From the NCBI GenBank assembly GCA_028707175.1, contig JAQTUV010000001.1, forward strand, positions 434,001-498,000: DNA of 64,000 bases, read 5' to 3'. Positions 1 to 9,730 of the stretch are shown here, piece by piece. Position numbers and translations under genes: made by a program. The notes below the pieces were generated by a model. It ran no database searches. It was not told where the DNA came from and saw only the letters and a program-made list of their open reading frames with translations. The stretch is from Sideroxydans sp. Lineage in GTDB: Bacteria > Pseudomonadota > Gammaproteobacteria > Burkholderiales > Gallionellaceae. Within the stretch, counting starts at the first letter, position 1. Every line of letters starts with the position of its first letter.

Positions 1-247
1 TGTCTGGTGCGACCTTCACATGCAGGTCGTTCTTGAAACGCAGCAGCACTTTGGCTTCGTTCGCCACCTCCACATCCAGCGTGTAGATGAACATGATGGC
101 CGAGGGTTTGCGCGCATCGTAGCCGCGACGGAATAGGGTGAAGCCCTTCAATTCGTCCACGCGGATGCCGAGGCGCTTGATGATCGCATCGTGGATGGCG
201 TGTTGCGGATGGTCGAGCGGAAGCTTGATTTCAGTGAGTCTTAGCAT
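1..247 (-). CDS. FAD-dependent oxidoreductase, N-terminal fragment
   Basis: About 82 codons are visible before the reading frame runs off the left edge. The start (MLRLTEIKLPLDHPQHA) and the following stretch with FRRGYDARK resemble the N-terminal region of COG2509-type NAD(P)/FAD-dependent oxidoreductases, which precedes the Rossmann fold in that family. The dinucleotide-binding motif itself lies outside the window, so the cofactor cannot be verified here. The gene is divergent from radA with about 70 bp between the two starts. Confidence 0.6.
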   Translation of the reverse strand, partial: MLRLTEIKLPLDHPQHAIHDAIIKRLGIRVDELKGFTLFRRGYDARKPSAIMFIYTLDVEVANEAKVLLRFKNDLHVKVAPD

Positions 248-317
248 GGCCGCTATTCTAACTTATCGGAACTACGTTATCCTTCGTGCCTGAATTGAAA
301 ATGTGAAATCCGACAGC

Positions 318-1679
318 ATGGCAAAAGCAAAAACGATCTATTCCTGTACCGAGTGCGGTGGGCAATCGCCCAAGTGGCAAGGCCAGTGTCCGCATTGTGA
401 TGCTTGGAACACGCTGGTGGAGTCGGTGGCGGAAGCGTTGCCCGCATCTGGTAAGAACCGCTTCAGTGCTTTGGCGGCATCGGGTAAGTTGCAGCAACTG
501 GACGAGGTGGAGGCGAGCGAAGTGTCGCGCACGCCAACAGGTATCGCCGAGTTTGACCGCGTGTTGGGTGGAGGCTTGGTTGAGGGTGGCGTGGTACTCA
601 TCGGCGGTGACCCCGGTATCGGCAAATCCACCTTGCTGTTGCAAGCCTTGGCGCACCTCTCGCAATCGCAAAAAGTTCTCTACGTCAGCGGCGAGGAATC
701 AGCGCAGCAGATCGCCTTGCGTGCCAAGCGCCTTTCGCTGGATGCACGTTCGGTCAATCTGTTGCCCGAGATCCAGCTAGAAAAGATCCAAGCCACCATC
801 GCCAATGAGAAGCCCGATGTCGTGGTCATCGACTCCATCCAGACCGTGTATTCCGAACAACTGACCTCGGCGCCTGGCTCTGTGGCGCAGGTGCGCGAAT
901 GCGCTGCGCAACTCACGCGCTTGGCGAAGAGCAACGGCGTCACCATCATCCTCGTCGGTCACGTCACCAAAGAAGGGGCGTTAGCCGGGCCACGCGTGTT
1001 GGAACACATCGTCGATACCGTGTTGTATTTCGAAGGAGATACCCATTCCAGTTTCCGCCTCATCCGCGCGTTCAAGAACCGCTTCGGCGCAGTGAACGAG
1101 TTGGGTGTGTTCGCTATGACCGAGAAAGGTCTGCGCGAAGTGAGCAATCCTTCCGCGCTGTTCCTGTCGCAACATGGCACGCAGGTCGCGGGTTCTTGTG
1201 TCATGGTCACGCAGGAAGGCACGCGTCCTTTACTGGTCGAGATACAAGCACTGCTGGATGCATCACATGCACCTACACCGCGCCGCCTGTCATTGGGTTT
1301 GGAGCAGAACCGCTTAGCCATGTTGCTGGCCGTGTTGCACCGTCATGCAGGCATCGCCTGTTTCGATCAGGATGTGTTCATCAACGCCGTGGGCGGGGTG
1401 AAGATCACCGAGCCGGGGGCCGATCTTGCGGTGTTACTTGCCATTGTGTCGTCACTCCGCAGCAAACCTTTGCCGGAAAAGATGGTGGTGTTTGGTGAAG
1501 TAGGGCTGGCAGGTGAGGTGCGTCCGGTGCAGCGCGGGCAAGAGCGTTTGAAAGAAGCAGCAAAATTAGGCTTCACTCACGCCATCATCCCCAAAGCCAA
1601 CGCGCCCAAACACAAGATAGACGGCATGACCATCATCGCCGTGGATAGGGTGGATGAAGCGGTAGAGAAGATGCGTTAA
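318..1679 (+). CDS. radA: DNA repair protein RadA
   Basis: RadA is a RecA-like ATPase that drives branch migration of recombination intermediates. The 453-residue product starts with a four-cysteine zinc finger (C10, C13, C24, C27), has Walker A GGDPGIGKST at 96-105, Walker B around 167-174 and the RadA signature KNRFG at 253-257, and ends in a Lon-protease-like domain. Length fits the family (E. coli 460). A GTG five codons upstream (303) is also in frame, but ATG at 318 gives the canonical MAKAKT start. Stand-alone gene. Confidence 0.97.
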   Translation: MAKAKTIYSCTECGGQSPKWQGQCPHCDAWNTLVESVAEALPASGKNRFSALAASGKLQQLDEVEASEVSRTPTGIAEFDRVLGGGLVEGGVVLIGGDPGIGKSTLLLQALAHLSQSQKVLYVSGEESAQQIALRAKRLSLDARSVNLLPEIQLEKIQATIANEKPDVVVIDSIQTVYSEQLTSAPGSVAQVRECAAQLTRLAKSNGVTIILVGHVTKEGALAGPRVLEHIVDTVLYFEGDTHSSFRLIRAFKNRFGAVNELGVFAMTEKGLREVSNPSALFLSQHGTQVAGSCVMVTQEGTRPLLVEIQALLDASHAPTPRRLSLGLEQNRLAMLLAVLHRHAGIACFDQDVFINAVGGVKITEPGADLAVLLAIVSSLRSKPLPEKMVVFGEVGLAGEVRPVQRGQERLKEAAKLGFTHAIIPKANAPKHKIDGMTIIAVDRVDEAVEKMR

Positions 1680-1702
1680 TGGTTTATTCGAACATCATCA
1701 TT

Positions 1703-1724
1703 CCACGCCTCACGCGGCGTTTCT
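1703..1724 (+). terminator. weak candidate terminator after radA
   Basis: ACGCC and GGCGT form a short stem around a six-base loop, followed by TTTCTT. It sits 25 bp after the radA stop. The stem is only five pairs, so confidence is low. Confidence 0.3.
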
Positions 1725-1925
1725 TAATCTCCATTTAGCAGATTCATCAATACGGTCAGAAGACTGCCTGATCGCCCTAATCCATAAAAAGCCTAGGTTT
1801 ATTCGCGCTGTTCAACCAATCAAATGCCGGCTCGCATTTGTAAACTCCACCAGTAAACAAATAACGAGCGTGTTTTCACCTGAGCTATCGGGTTTGATGG
1901 GTACTTATTCAGTAAGGAGCGGCGT

Positions 1926-3617
1926 ATGACTTTCCTAAACAACTTAAAGCTGAGCTATCGCTTTGGCTTAATCATCTTCTGCGCCATCGTAGGGTTTGCA
2001 ATCTACGGATTCTGGTCTTTCAAAACGCTCAATGAAGTCAAAATTAATGGCTCAATGTATCAACAGATTGTCCAAGGCAAAGATCTAGTTGCAGATGTTT
2101 TGCCGCCACCTGAATACATCATTGAGTCATATTTGGTTAGCCTTCAGCTTGAAAAGGCAGAGGTCAGTGAGCGTGACGAACTTGTGTCTAGACTAAAAAC
2201 ACTCAAGTCTGAATACGATGGCAGACATGAGTTTTGGCAGAAAGCGAATTTAACTTCCGATATTGCTAATGCATTATTGAACGATGCCCATACCTCGGCC
2301 ATCAAGTTTTACGATCTGGCATTTAATGAATACATTCCGGCCATCATGGATAACAATATGAGCGCCGCAGGCGCTTCCATGTCACAGATGAAATCGGCTT
2401 ATGCGACCCATCGAAAAGCAATCGATCAGGTCGTTAAGATGGCAAATGCCCGAGTTGCCGCTGACGAAAAAAATGCGGCGGACCTGATCAGCGTCGCTAT
2501 TAACTCTTCACTGCTAGTCCTTGCAATCACATTAATTATTACGGTCGCTGTTGCAATCTTGATATCGCGATCAATCGCCAGCCCCATGTTGTATATGCAG
2601 TCTGTAATGCGCGAAATCGGGGGGAGTCTCGACTTTACACGTCGTGTTGCGGTCAAAGGTGAGAACGAAATCGCACAAACTGCCCGCAGTTTTAATAAGT
2701 TGATCGAGACCATACAACAGTCTCTTTCAGAAATGCTGGTCGAGATTAAGCGTAATGAAGTTGCCTCAGTGGAAATGCATCAGTCCTCGGTTGTTCTTTC
2801 GCAAATTGCAAAGAATGGGAATAGCTCCGCGAGTGAAATTCGATCAGCGGTGCTGAATATTCAAAATCAAATTGATGGCATCTCAGCACGTACAGAAGAT
2901 GCCGGCGCCGTAACAGTTAAGTCTGGGCAAGAAGCCGCCACGATGGCCAGTCAGTTTGCACTTTCGGTCGAACAAATTCAGTCCCTTACAGGGAGCGTTG
3001 CCAAGGCATCAGAACAAGTTTTTGCACTGGCAGAATCGAGCAACAACATTTCATTAGTGGTCACTGAGATTAAGAAAATTGCCGAGCAAACGAATCTCTT
3101 AGCACTGAATGCAGCTATCGAAGCCGCACGGGCGGGTGAATCTGGAAGAGGCTTCGCCGTTGTCGCGGATGAGGTGCGCAAACTCGCCGAGCGTGTTGCT
3201 TCGCTCACCAGCTCCATCTCGGTCGGCATTGAAGAAGTGAAACATTCCTCTTTGAATTCAACCAATATGATGAGAAACGTGGTGACTGAAATGGATGTGA
3301 CGCTGGAGCTAGCCAAATCAGCCGGCCATGCGATGACTAATATTCAGGACTATTCCGAATCGGTGATCAAGATGGTTGATGGGATCAAACTGATGGCTTC
3401 AGAAAGCCAGAGTTCAAGTCGAGGAATCGCCGAGCAGGTTGATAGCGTTGCCAAGTTGATTGACGACTCAAACACAGCAGCGGAATACACCCAAAAATCA
3501 GCCGACTCACTGTGTGACATTTCAGTTCATATCGCCAAAGTGGTGGACCGATTCAAGATCGGCGAAAGCACAATCTCGATCCGCAATGGTTCTCAGAGCA
3601 ATGTTGAGTTGTTTTGA
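1926..3617 (+). CDS. methyl-accepting chemotaxis protein
   Basis: Transmembrane chemoreceptor of 563 residues. It has TM1 at about 12-32, a helical periplasmic ligand domain (33-187), TM2 at about 188-214, HAMP to about 270, and a cytoplasmic coiled-coil signalling rod. The conserved hairpin tip is present at about 380-425, including [19 protein letters not shown] and [18 protein letters not shown], the region that contacts CheA and CheW. No C-terminal CheR/CheB docking pentapeptide is seen. The ligand is unknown. No che genes are nearby, so it is an orphan receptor. An AAGGAG-like site (AGTAAGGAGC) precedes the ATG. Confidence 0.95.
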   Translation: MTFLNNLKLSYRFGLIIFCAIVGFAIYGFWSFKTLNEVKINGSMYQQIVQGKDLVADVLPPPEYIIESYLVSLQLEKAEVSERDELVSRLKTLKSEYDGRHEFWQKANLTSDIANALLNDAHTSAIKFYDLAFNEYIPAIMDNNMSAAGASMSQMKSAYATHRKAIDQVVKMANARVAADEKNAADLISVAINSSLLVLAITLIITVAVAILISRSIASPMLYMQSVMREIGGSLDFTRRVAVKGENEIAQTARSFNKLIETIQQSLSEMLVEIKRNEVASVEMHQSSVVLSQIAKNGNSSASEIRSAVLNIQNQIDGISARTEDAGAVTVKSGQEAATMASQFALSVEQIQSLTGSVAKASEQVFALAESSNNISLVVTEIKKIAEQTNLLALNAAIEAARAGESGRGFAVVADEVRKLAERVASLTSSISVGIEEVKHSSLNSTNMMRNVVTEMDVTLELAKSAGHAMTNIQDYSESVIKMVDGIKLMASESQSSSRGIAEQVDSVAKLIDDSNTAAEYTQKSADSLCDISVHIAKVVDRFKIGESTISIRNGSQSNVELF

Positions 3618-3911
3618 CGTGACCGCATAACGTTTGCTGCACTGTCGGTTGGTCTTAGATCAATCCGCACAAGACCTTGTCCCTCAGGAGACGTCTGTCA
3701 GAGGCAGAAAGCCTTTTGAGCAAGGCTTCTGAGAGAGTTATAATCACGCCTTCTCCAAGACAAAACCAATACAAAATCGTTGAAAAAGTGCTCCGATTTT
3801 GCTGTTTTGGCTCAACCGCTGTTTTCCATCGGCTAACGATAACGTAGCTCATCGGTCACTTCGACGATGTGGATGTTAGGCACGATGTGCTTTGATTATT
3901 AAGGAATTTAA
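3618..3911. other. intergenic, no gene seen
   Basis: About 290 bp between the chemoreceptor and ychF. The only structure noticed is an imperfect hairpin near 3697-3723 (AGAAAGCCTT with AAGGCTTCT) without a T-run. Nothing else is supported. Confidence 0.4.
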
Positions 3912-5003
3912 ATGAGTCTCAAGTGCGGTATCGTCGGTCTTCCTAACGTGGGCAAATCCACCATGTTTAATGCGCTCACCAAAGCGGGCATCGCGGCGGA
4001 GAACTATCCCTTCTGCACCATCGAGCCGAACGTTGGCATCGTTGAAGTGCCTGATCCGCGCATGGCCGAGCTGGCGAAGATCGTCAATCCGCAACGCATG
4101 CAACCAGCCATCGTCGAGTTCGTCGACATCGCGGGTCTGGTCGCGGGCGCATCCAAAGGTGAAGGCTTGGGCAACCAGTTCCTCGCCAACATCCGCGAGA
4201 CCGATGCCATCGTCAACGTCGTGCGCTGTTTCGACGACGAGAACGTCGTACACGTCGCAGGCAAGGTCGATCCATTGTCTGACATCGAAGTCATCCTCAC
4301 CGAATTGGCACTGGCCGACATGGCGGTGGTTGAACGCACCATCCAGCGCGACGGTAAAAAAGCCAAATCCGGCGACAAAGACGCAATCAAGTTGGTCTCT
4401 GTATTGGAAAAACTATTGCCGCACCTGAACGAAGGCAAGCCAGCACGCACCTTTGGTTTGAGCGACGACGACAAACAACTCATCAAGCCACTGTGCCTGC
4501 TCACCATCAAGCCAGCGATGTATGTTGGCAACGTGTTGGAAGATGGCTTTGAGAACAATCCGCACTTGGATCGCCTGCGTGAACACGCCGCGAAAGAAGG
4601 CGCGCCTGTCGTAGCCCTCTGCGCCAAGATCGAAGCTGAATTGGCAGACCTAGATGATGCAGACAAAATGGAATTTTTGGCTGACCTCGGTTTTGACGAA
4701 CCCGGATTGAACAAGCTCATTCGCGTGGGTTACGACCTGCTTGGTCTGCAAACCTACTTCACCGCAGGCGTGAAAGAAGTACGCGCATGGACCATTCACA
4801 AAGGTGACACTGCACCGCAAGCCGCAGGTGTCATTCACACCGACTTCGAAAAAGGCTTCATCCGCGCACAGACCATCGCCTTCGCAGACTTCATCGCCTG
4901 TGGCGGTGAAGCCGGCGCAAAAGAAAAAGGCAAAATGCGCGTCGAAGGTAAAGAATATGTCGTGCAAGATGGCGACATAATGAATTTCCTTTTCAACGTC
5001 TAA
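3912..5003 (+). CDS. ychF: ribosome-associated ATPase/GTPase YchF
   Basis: YchF/Ola1 is an Obg-family P-loop NTPase that prefers ATP and binds ribosomes. The 363-residue product has P-loop GLPNVGKST at 8-16, the switch segment with FCTIEPNVG, the DIAGLV G3 motif and a C-terminal TGS domain ending in [11 protein letters not shown], exactly as in the family. An AAGGA ribosome site precedes the ATG. The genomic island begins about 40 bp after its stop codon. Confidence 0.97.
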   Translation: MSLKCGIVGLPNVGKSTMFNALTKAGIAAENYPFCTIEPNVGIVEVPDPRMAELAKIVNPQRMQPAIVEFVDIAGLVAGASKGEGLGNQFLANIRETDAIVNVVRCFDDENVVHVAGKVDPLSDIEVILTELALADMAVVERTIQRDGKKAKSGDKDAIKLVSVLEKLLPHLNEGKPARTFGLSDDDKQLIKPLCLLTIKPAMYVGNVLEDGFENNPHLDRLREHAAKEGAPVVALCAKIEAELADLDDADKMEFLADLGFDEPGLNKLIRVGYDLLGLQTYFTAGVKEVRAWTIHKGDTAPQAAGVIHTDFEKGFIRAQTIAFADFIACGGEAGAKEKGKMRVEGKEYVVQDGDIMNFLFNV

Positions 5004-5045
5004 GCTGGACTAGATGTTTTCTGGTGTTCGCTATAGTTTAAATAA

Positions 5046-5058
5046 CCCAATAAATACA
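5046..5058. repeat. candidate attL core
   Basis: CCCAATAAATACA, identical to 19518-19530. It lies 42 bp after ychF and outside the integrase arm-site cluster, where a core site would be expected. Confidence 0.5.
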
Positions 5059-5118
5059 TGTAAATACAGATAGTTGTGTTTGCTTGTGTTCTTGGTTGTT
5101 CGTTGACACTCGCAAGAC

Positions 5119-5152
5119 TTGGGGGCATGATTGGGGGCATGATTGGGGGCAT
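5119..5152 (+). repeat. integrase arm-type sites, three direct copies
   Basis: TTGGGGGCAT occurs at 5119-5128, 5131-5140 and 5143-5152 with an exact 12-bp period. Two inverted copies (ATGCCCCCA) lie inside the integrase gene at 5241-5249 and 5265-5273, and two direct copies lie at the right end (19473-19494). Placement fits Int binding sites that also overlap the int promoter, suggesting autoregulation; this role is inferred. Confidence 0.65.
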
Positions 5153-5185
5153 GATTGTTGTGCGCCCTCATTGGCTGGAGAAATT

Positions 5186-6487
5186 ATGCCCACTAAAGAC
5201 GATGAATCCCTTATAAATAAAGGGAAAGATGCCGTAAAAAATGCCCCCAGTAGCATTGCGACCCATGCCCCCAAGGGGAGAGTCAGTGATGCTGCATTGC
5301 GTGCCCTCAAGCCAGCAGACAAACCCTACAAGTATTCAGTCGGTGAAAGTCTTTATCTGGAAGTAACACCGGGAGGATCAAAGCTCTGGCGTTGGAAATA
5401 TCGCATCGAGGGCAAAGAAAATCGCCACTCCCTAGGCTGCTATCCCGAACTTTCATTAAAGGAAGCGAGAGAAGCTGTTGAAGCTGCGCGCAAGCTGGTC
5501 AAACAAGGCTTGCATCCTGCACAGCAAAAACGGCTTGAGCGTATCAAGACTGTTCACGAGCGAGCCGGTACGCTTGAGGCCATCACCAAAGAATGGCTTG
5601 CTCTGAAGGACTGGGAAGAAATCACCAAGAAGCGCCGAAAAGACATGCTCACGCGAGTTGTCTTCCCTGCACTCGGCCAGCTACCAGTCGGGCAGATTAC
5701 CTCGCCAATGATTCTGGATGTATTGAAGAAGGCGGCAACCAACAATGGGCCGTCTGTCATGGCAGAGGCGAAGCGCACATTGTTTGGCATCTTTGAATTC
5801 GCGCTGGAAATGGAGCGGGTTGAGGTTAATCCCGTTCGCCAATGGCGCGAGGCATTGCCAAAGAATAAAACGCAGCACAAACGCCCGTTGGATACAACGG
5901 AAATCGGTCAATTGATGCGCGACACAGACAATCCCGGAGGCAGCCTGCAAACTCAATGTGCCTTTAGGTTGATGTGGCTGACACTTGCCCGCCCGTCTGA
6001 AGTGGTCGAAGCTGAGTGGGCAGAATTCGATCTTGAAAAGGCTATCTGGCGCATTCCTGCCGAGCGCATGAAAATGCGCAAGGAGCATGTCATTCCATTA
6101 CCCACGCAAGCGATTGAGGTACTTCGTCGCATGAGTGTAATCTCCGGCGACAGAAAACATGTCTTTCCGCATCGGGATGACAGAGCTAAGCCAATGGTCG
6201 CAGCTTCATTCCGGCAAATGCTGAATGTCTTAGGCTGGGGCGGAAAATATAGCCCTCACGCGACCAGAACTACTGGCAGCACGCGACTTAATGAAATGGG
6301 TTTTACTGCTGACTGGATCGAGCGCCAGCTTGCCCATGCAGAGCCAAATGCTGTTCGCCGCACCTACAATCATGCCGATCATCTGAAGAATCGAACTAAG
6401 ATGATGCAGCAATGGGCTAACCTGCTGGACGAGTGGAAGAGAAGTGACAGCAACGTGATCCCGATCAAACAAGAAGTTGCAGCGTGA
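5186..6487 (+). CDS. tyrosine site-specific integrase, P4 type
   Basis: Phage-type recombinase of 433 residues that would integrate and excise the island. The N-terminal part (SDAALRALKPADKPYKY) is the DUF4102 arm-DNA-binding domain, followed by a SAM-like core-binding domain. The catalytic domain shows the first Arg in TLARPSEVVEAEW, HATRTTG for the HxxR box, the second His in LAHAEPN, and nucleophile Tyr394 in RRTYNHA. An upstream frame extension is only a translation of the 12-bp repeats (WGHD units), so ATG 5186 is chosen. Reading is rightward into the island. Confidence 0.93.
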   Translation: MPTKDDESLINKGKDAVKNAPSSIATHAPKGRVSDAALRALKPADKPYKYSVGESLYLEVTPGGSKLWRWKYRIEGKENRHSLGCYPELSLKEAREAVEAARKLVKQGLHPAQQKRLERIKTVHERAGTLEAITKEWLALKDWEEITKKRRKDMLTRVVFPALGQLPVGQITSPMILDVLKKAATNNGPSVMAEAKRTLFGIFEFALEMERVEVNPVRQWREALPKNKTQHKRPLDTTEIGQLMRDTDNPGGSLQTQCAFRLMWLTLARPSEVVEAEWAEFDLEKAIWRIPAERMKMRKEHVIPLPTQAIEVLRRMSVISGDRKHVFPHRDDRAKPMVAASFRQMLNVLGWGGKYSPHATRTTGSTRLNEMGFTADWIERQLAHAEPNAVRRTYNHADHLKNRTKMMQQWANLLDEWKRSDSNVIPIKQEVAA

Positions 6488-6573
6488 TGGTGGGCAAAAT
6501 GGCTTGCGCGAGGGATGTGTGGATTGCTATCATGTGCCCTATGTAACATACACGATAATTTTGGATTAATATT

Positions 6574-6789
6574 ATGAGCGTTGGGCCTAGTGGACGTATA
6601 GTCATTGAAGTCTCGCCGGAGTTGAAGCGAGAGCTGCATTCTGCATTAGTGTTGGATGGTCAAACATTGAAAAATTGGTTCGTGAGTCAGGCTGAGTCTT
6701 TTGTAAAAAATAGACAGCCAGCACGGCACTATGTGAACTCAACCCCAACAAAAAAGCAATATTCAGGGAGCCTAGATAGTGGCAAATAG
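6574..6789 (+). CDS. small ribbon-helix-helix-like protein
   Basis: 71 residues. The pattern GRIVIEVSPELKRELHSAL followed by a second helix matches a ribbon-helix-helix DNA-binding fold (strand, then two helices). It overlaps the methyltransferase start by 11 nt, so the two are translationally coupled. In this position it may act as the controller of the restriction-modification operon, although an unrelated accessory role is possible. Assignment is by secondary-structure pattern only. Confidence 0.6.
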   Translation: MSVGPSGRIVIEVSPELKRELHSALVLDGQTLKNWFVSQAESFVKNRQPARHYVNSTPTKKQYSGSLDSGK

Positions 6790-7918
6790 CAGACTCATCA
6801 AACCCAGAGCCGTTAGCATGTTTTCGGGTTGCGGAGGCATGGACCTTGGATTAACTCAAGCAGGCTATGACGTTGTTTGGGCGAATGACATTAAACCAGA
6901 CGCTTGTGAAACTTATCGGAACAATATTGGATCAATCGTTCAAGGTGATATTAACGACCTAGAAGTTCCGCAGCTAAATAATATTGATTTATTAGCTGCG
7001 GGCTTTCCTTGTCAGCCATTTTCGAATGCTGGATCAAGAAAGGGGACTAGTGATACACGGGGAAACTTGTATCAATCAACTTTTCGATTCATCGAGGAGC
7101 TTAACCCCAAAGTGGTTGTTTATGAAAATGTCCGTGGAATTCTGAGTATTCAGGGAGCAAAACATAAATTAATTGATGAAATTGCCGACACATTGCGTGA
7201 TAAATATGGTTACCACGTTGAGTACCGGCTACTAAATTTTAGTCATTTCGGAGTTCCTCAAAATCGAATTCGAGTTGTATTAGTTGCGCTGAAAAATAAA
7301 AAGTATTTAGAGCATGCTTTCCCTGAAGTTGTGGCAGGCAAAGATTTGTCGATTGAAGCAACTCTGCGGGGTCTAAATTCGAGCGTACCAAATCAGACTG
7401 AGCTTATGAAGCTGAATCCACAGGCGTTGCATTATGGTGCGATGATTCCAGAAGGCGGGTCTTGGAAGGATTTGCCGTATGAGATATTACCCGAGCGGTG
7501 GAAAAAGATTCGCGACAATATGGCTAGGTATCACTACCCAAAATTCTTCCGTCGTTTTGCCAGAAACGAAATTAGCGGAACAATTACTGCCGCATTTAAG
7601 CCAGAAAATGCAGCCGTGTGGCATCCAATCGAAAACAGAATTTTCTCCGTGCGTGAAATTGCACGAATCCAGACATTTCCCGATGATTTTATTTTTCATG
7701 GTGCAAGCGTTAAGTCAAAATATGAGCAAATAGGTAATGCTGTCCCCCCCTTAATGGCGAAACTTCTTGGTTTGCAACTTATGGATTATCTTCGCCAAAC
7801 ACCGGTATCTAAGATGACAAGGATGAGTCCTGAAAGTCACGAATTTAATGTCAACAAGCCTATTGCGCATCACAGTAATATTGATCTTCACCAGCAAATC
7901 CATATTGCGCAGGTTTAA
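6779..7918 (+). CDS. DNA (cytosine-5-)-methyltransferase
   Basis: Modification enzyme transferring methyl from SAM to cytosine C5. The 379 residues hold motif I FSGCGGMDLGL (15-25), motif IV GFPCQPFS with catalytic Cys78, motif VI YENVRG (115-120), motif VIII QNRIRVVLV, and motif X near 325 (QIGNAVPPLMAKLLG). The target-recognition region lies between VIII and IX. It starts with GTG at 6779 inside the preceding gene and precedes the McrB-like gene by 6 nt. Base composition is clearly AT-richer than the surroundings. The recognition sequence cannot be read from this. Confidence 0.95.
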   Translation: MANSRLIKPRAVSMFSGCGGMDLGLTQAGYDVVWANDIKPDACETYRNNIGSIVQGDINDLEVPQLNNIDLLAAGFPCQPFSNAGSRKGTSDTRGNLYQSTFRFIEELNPKVVVYENVRGILSIQGAKHKLIDEIADTLRDKYGYHVEYRLLNFSHFGVPQNRIRVVLVALKNKKYLEHAFPEVVAGKDLSIEATLRGLNSSVPNQTELMKLNPQALHYGAMIPEGGSWKDLPYEILPERWKKIRDNMARYHYPKFFRRFARNEISGTITAAFKPENAAVWHPIENRIFSVREIARIQTFPDDFIFHGASVKSKYEQIGNAVPPLMAKLLGLQLMDYLRQTPVSKMTRMSPESHEFNVNKPIAHHSNIDLHQQIHIAQV

Positions 7919-7924
7919 TAGATA

Positions 7925-9730
7925 ATGTTCTTAAGCCAGAAAATAATTGAAAAAGCGTATCCGCTGTTAATAAAGTTAGATACTCAACAGGGTCGGCAAG
8001 GAAAATCAAGGAAAGAAAAAGTAAGCGCCCTTCGCCATCTGCTTGCAACGAGTTTGGTGTTGAAAAGGCTAGCACCTGCAACTGAACTGGATTTGGCTGT
8101 GGGAAACATATCCAACAGGGATGACTTTGCCAAAGCTGTTGGCGAGGTTGTATCCATTAACGAAACCTCAAATTACACAGCCGATTTTGCAGCAGAATTT
8201 GCAGATAAAAAAGACTTTTCCGTAGGGAGTAATTTCTTAACGACGATAGTGGCTGGCAGCAGAGAGGGACGTCATGTTGAATATCCGGGTCGACCTACTC
8301 CTTTGCTTGATATAACTAGTGAAAAAATATCGATTAGGGAGGATGTGAAGCGCGCACTAGAGGAAAGCTATAATCTTAACGACTTCAGAGTGCCCTTAGT
8401 AATTTGGCTGCTACGAACCGCTGAATTCTCAAGCGCTTCACAAGCAACGCATCATGTATTTGAAACAGTTATTTCTGAATTAATCATCTTAAAATTCGAG
8501 GCGAAGGTCGCGGCGGCATTGATGCCAACTCATGCTGAATGGGAGAATTTTTTTAATGAAGCTGGTTTGTCGCAAGATGAGCTATTTGGGGCATCCAAAC
8601 CCACTCACAATTTCATTTTAAACCAGCAGGTAGCTGCCAATGCACTTGCTGCAAACATGCAGGACATTGTAGGCAGCGCATTCAAGGAGTTCAAGGCGGC
8701 TGGGCTAATGCTTAGTAAGCCGATAATACAAAGGTTCATTGCATCGCTGCTGACCAAGCGCTTTCTTATTCTCACTGGGCTTTCTGGATCAGGAAAAACA
8801 AAATTAGCGCAGGCTTTTGCTTCTTGGGTTTCAGAGTCCGAGGATCAATATAGGCTCGTCGCTGTTGGGGCCGATTGGACAACGAACGAGAACATGCTCG
8901 GCTATCAGGATGCGCTTGTTACGAGCATCTATCGCAAGCCAGCTAATGGCGCTCTGGATGTGATTCTGCGAGCGGTGGAGGATTCGGATCGGCCTTATTT
9001 CCTGATCTTGGATGAAATGAATCTCTCCCACGTAGAACGCTATTTCGCAGACGTTCTTTCCGCAATCGAGTCGGGGCAGGAAATCGCGTTGCACTCAGCA
9101 GCGGAGAGCCTGAAGGCAAGCGAGGACGACCCCTTGCCGGTGCCAACTAAACTCCGTCTGCCGGATAATCTATTTATCGTAGGCACGGTGAACGTTGATG
9201 AAACCACTTACATGTTTTCACCCAAGGTTCTAGATCGTGCCAACGTGATCGAATTTCGCGCTGCCGCTAGTGACATTGCATCCTTTCTCGATGCACCGTT
9301 AAAGGTGGATATGGATGCACTATCTGGCAAGGGGGCAGCTTTTGGTTCCTCATTTGTGGTGGAAGCTGGAGCTGTCGCACAGCTGGACGCTATTACTGCG
9401 GCAGACCTCAAGGCGCGGATGACGGAGGTCTTCAGCGTGCTCGCTCCGATAGGCGCTGAATTCGGTTTCCGTACTGCACATGAAATCGTGCGTTTCACGC
9501 ACTTCCACGCCAAGCTGTCCGGCGATGGCTGGCAGTTCAAAGATGCACTGGATGCCCAAGTGCTGCAAAAGTTGCTGCCGAAGTTGCATGGCTCCGAGCG
9601 AAGGCTAGGGCCGGTCTTGAAAGCGCTTGAAGCATTTTGTGAGACGCACCAATGTGCGGCCAGTCTGGAGAAAATCCGCCGCATGCAGGATCGTCTAAAA
9701 GACGGCTTCACCAGCTTCGCAGAGGCATAA
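7925..9730 (+). CDS. McrB-like AAA+ restriction motor
   Basis: 601 residues. The N-terminal about 270 residues form an unrecognised, probably DNA-recognition, region. The C-terminal half is a McrB-type AAA+ domain with Walker A TGLSGSGKTKLAQ (about 285-297), Walker B FLILDEMNLSHVERYF (about 358-373) and a sensor segment IVGTVNVDETTYMFSPKVLD (about 418-437). McrB proteins use GTP and form rings that activate an McrC-type nuclease. The next gene starts on the base after its stop. The first half is AT-rich like the methyltransferase; the AAA+ half is GC-richer. Confidence 0.85.
   Translation: MFLSQKIIEKAYPLLIKLDTQQGRQGKSRKEKVSALRHLLATSLVLKRLAPATELDLAVGNISNRDDFAKAVGEVVSINETSNYTADFAAEFADKKDFSVGSNFLTTIVAGSREGRHVEYPGRPTPLLDITSEKISIREDVKRALEESYNLNDFRVPLVIWLLRTAEFSSASQATHHVFETVISELIILKFEAKVAAALMPTHAEWENFFNEAGLSQDELFGASKPTHNFILNQQVAANALAANMQDIVGSAFKEFKAAGLMLSKPIIQRFIASLLTKRFLILTGLSGSGKTKLAQAFASWVSESEDQYRLVAVGADWTTNENMLGYQDALVTSIYRKPANGALDVILRAVEDSDRPYFLILDEMNLSHVERYFADVLSAIESGQEIALHSAAESLKASEDDPLPVPTKLRLPDNLFIVGTVNVDETTYMFSPKVLDRANVIEFRAAASDIASFLDAPLKVDMDALSGKGAAFGSSFVVEAGAVAQLDAITAADLKARMTEVFSVLAPIGAEFGFRTAHEIVRFTHFHAKLSGDGWQFKDALDAQVLQKLLPKLHGSERRLGPVLKALEAFCETHQCAASLEKIRRMQDRLKDGFTSFAEA

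Noticed and set aside
5096-5113. TTGTTCG-n7-TCGC string, also at 19440-19457, as attachment core
   Set aside because: The central 7 bp differ between the ends, which is not expected for a strand-exchange region; the 13-bp exact repeat is a better core.
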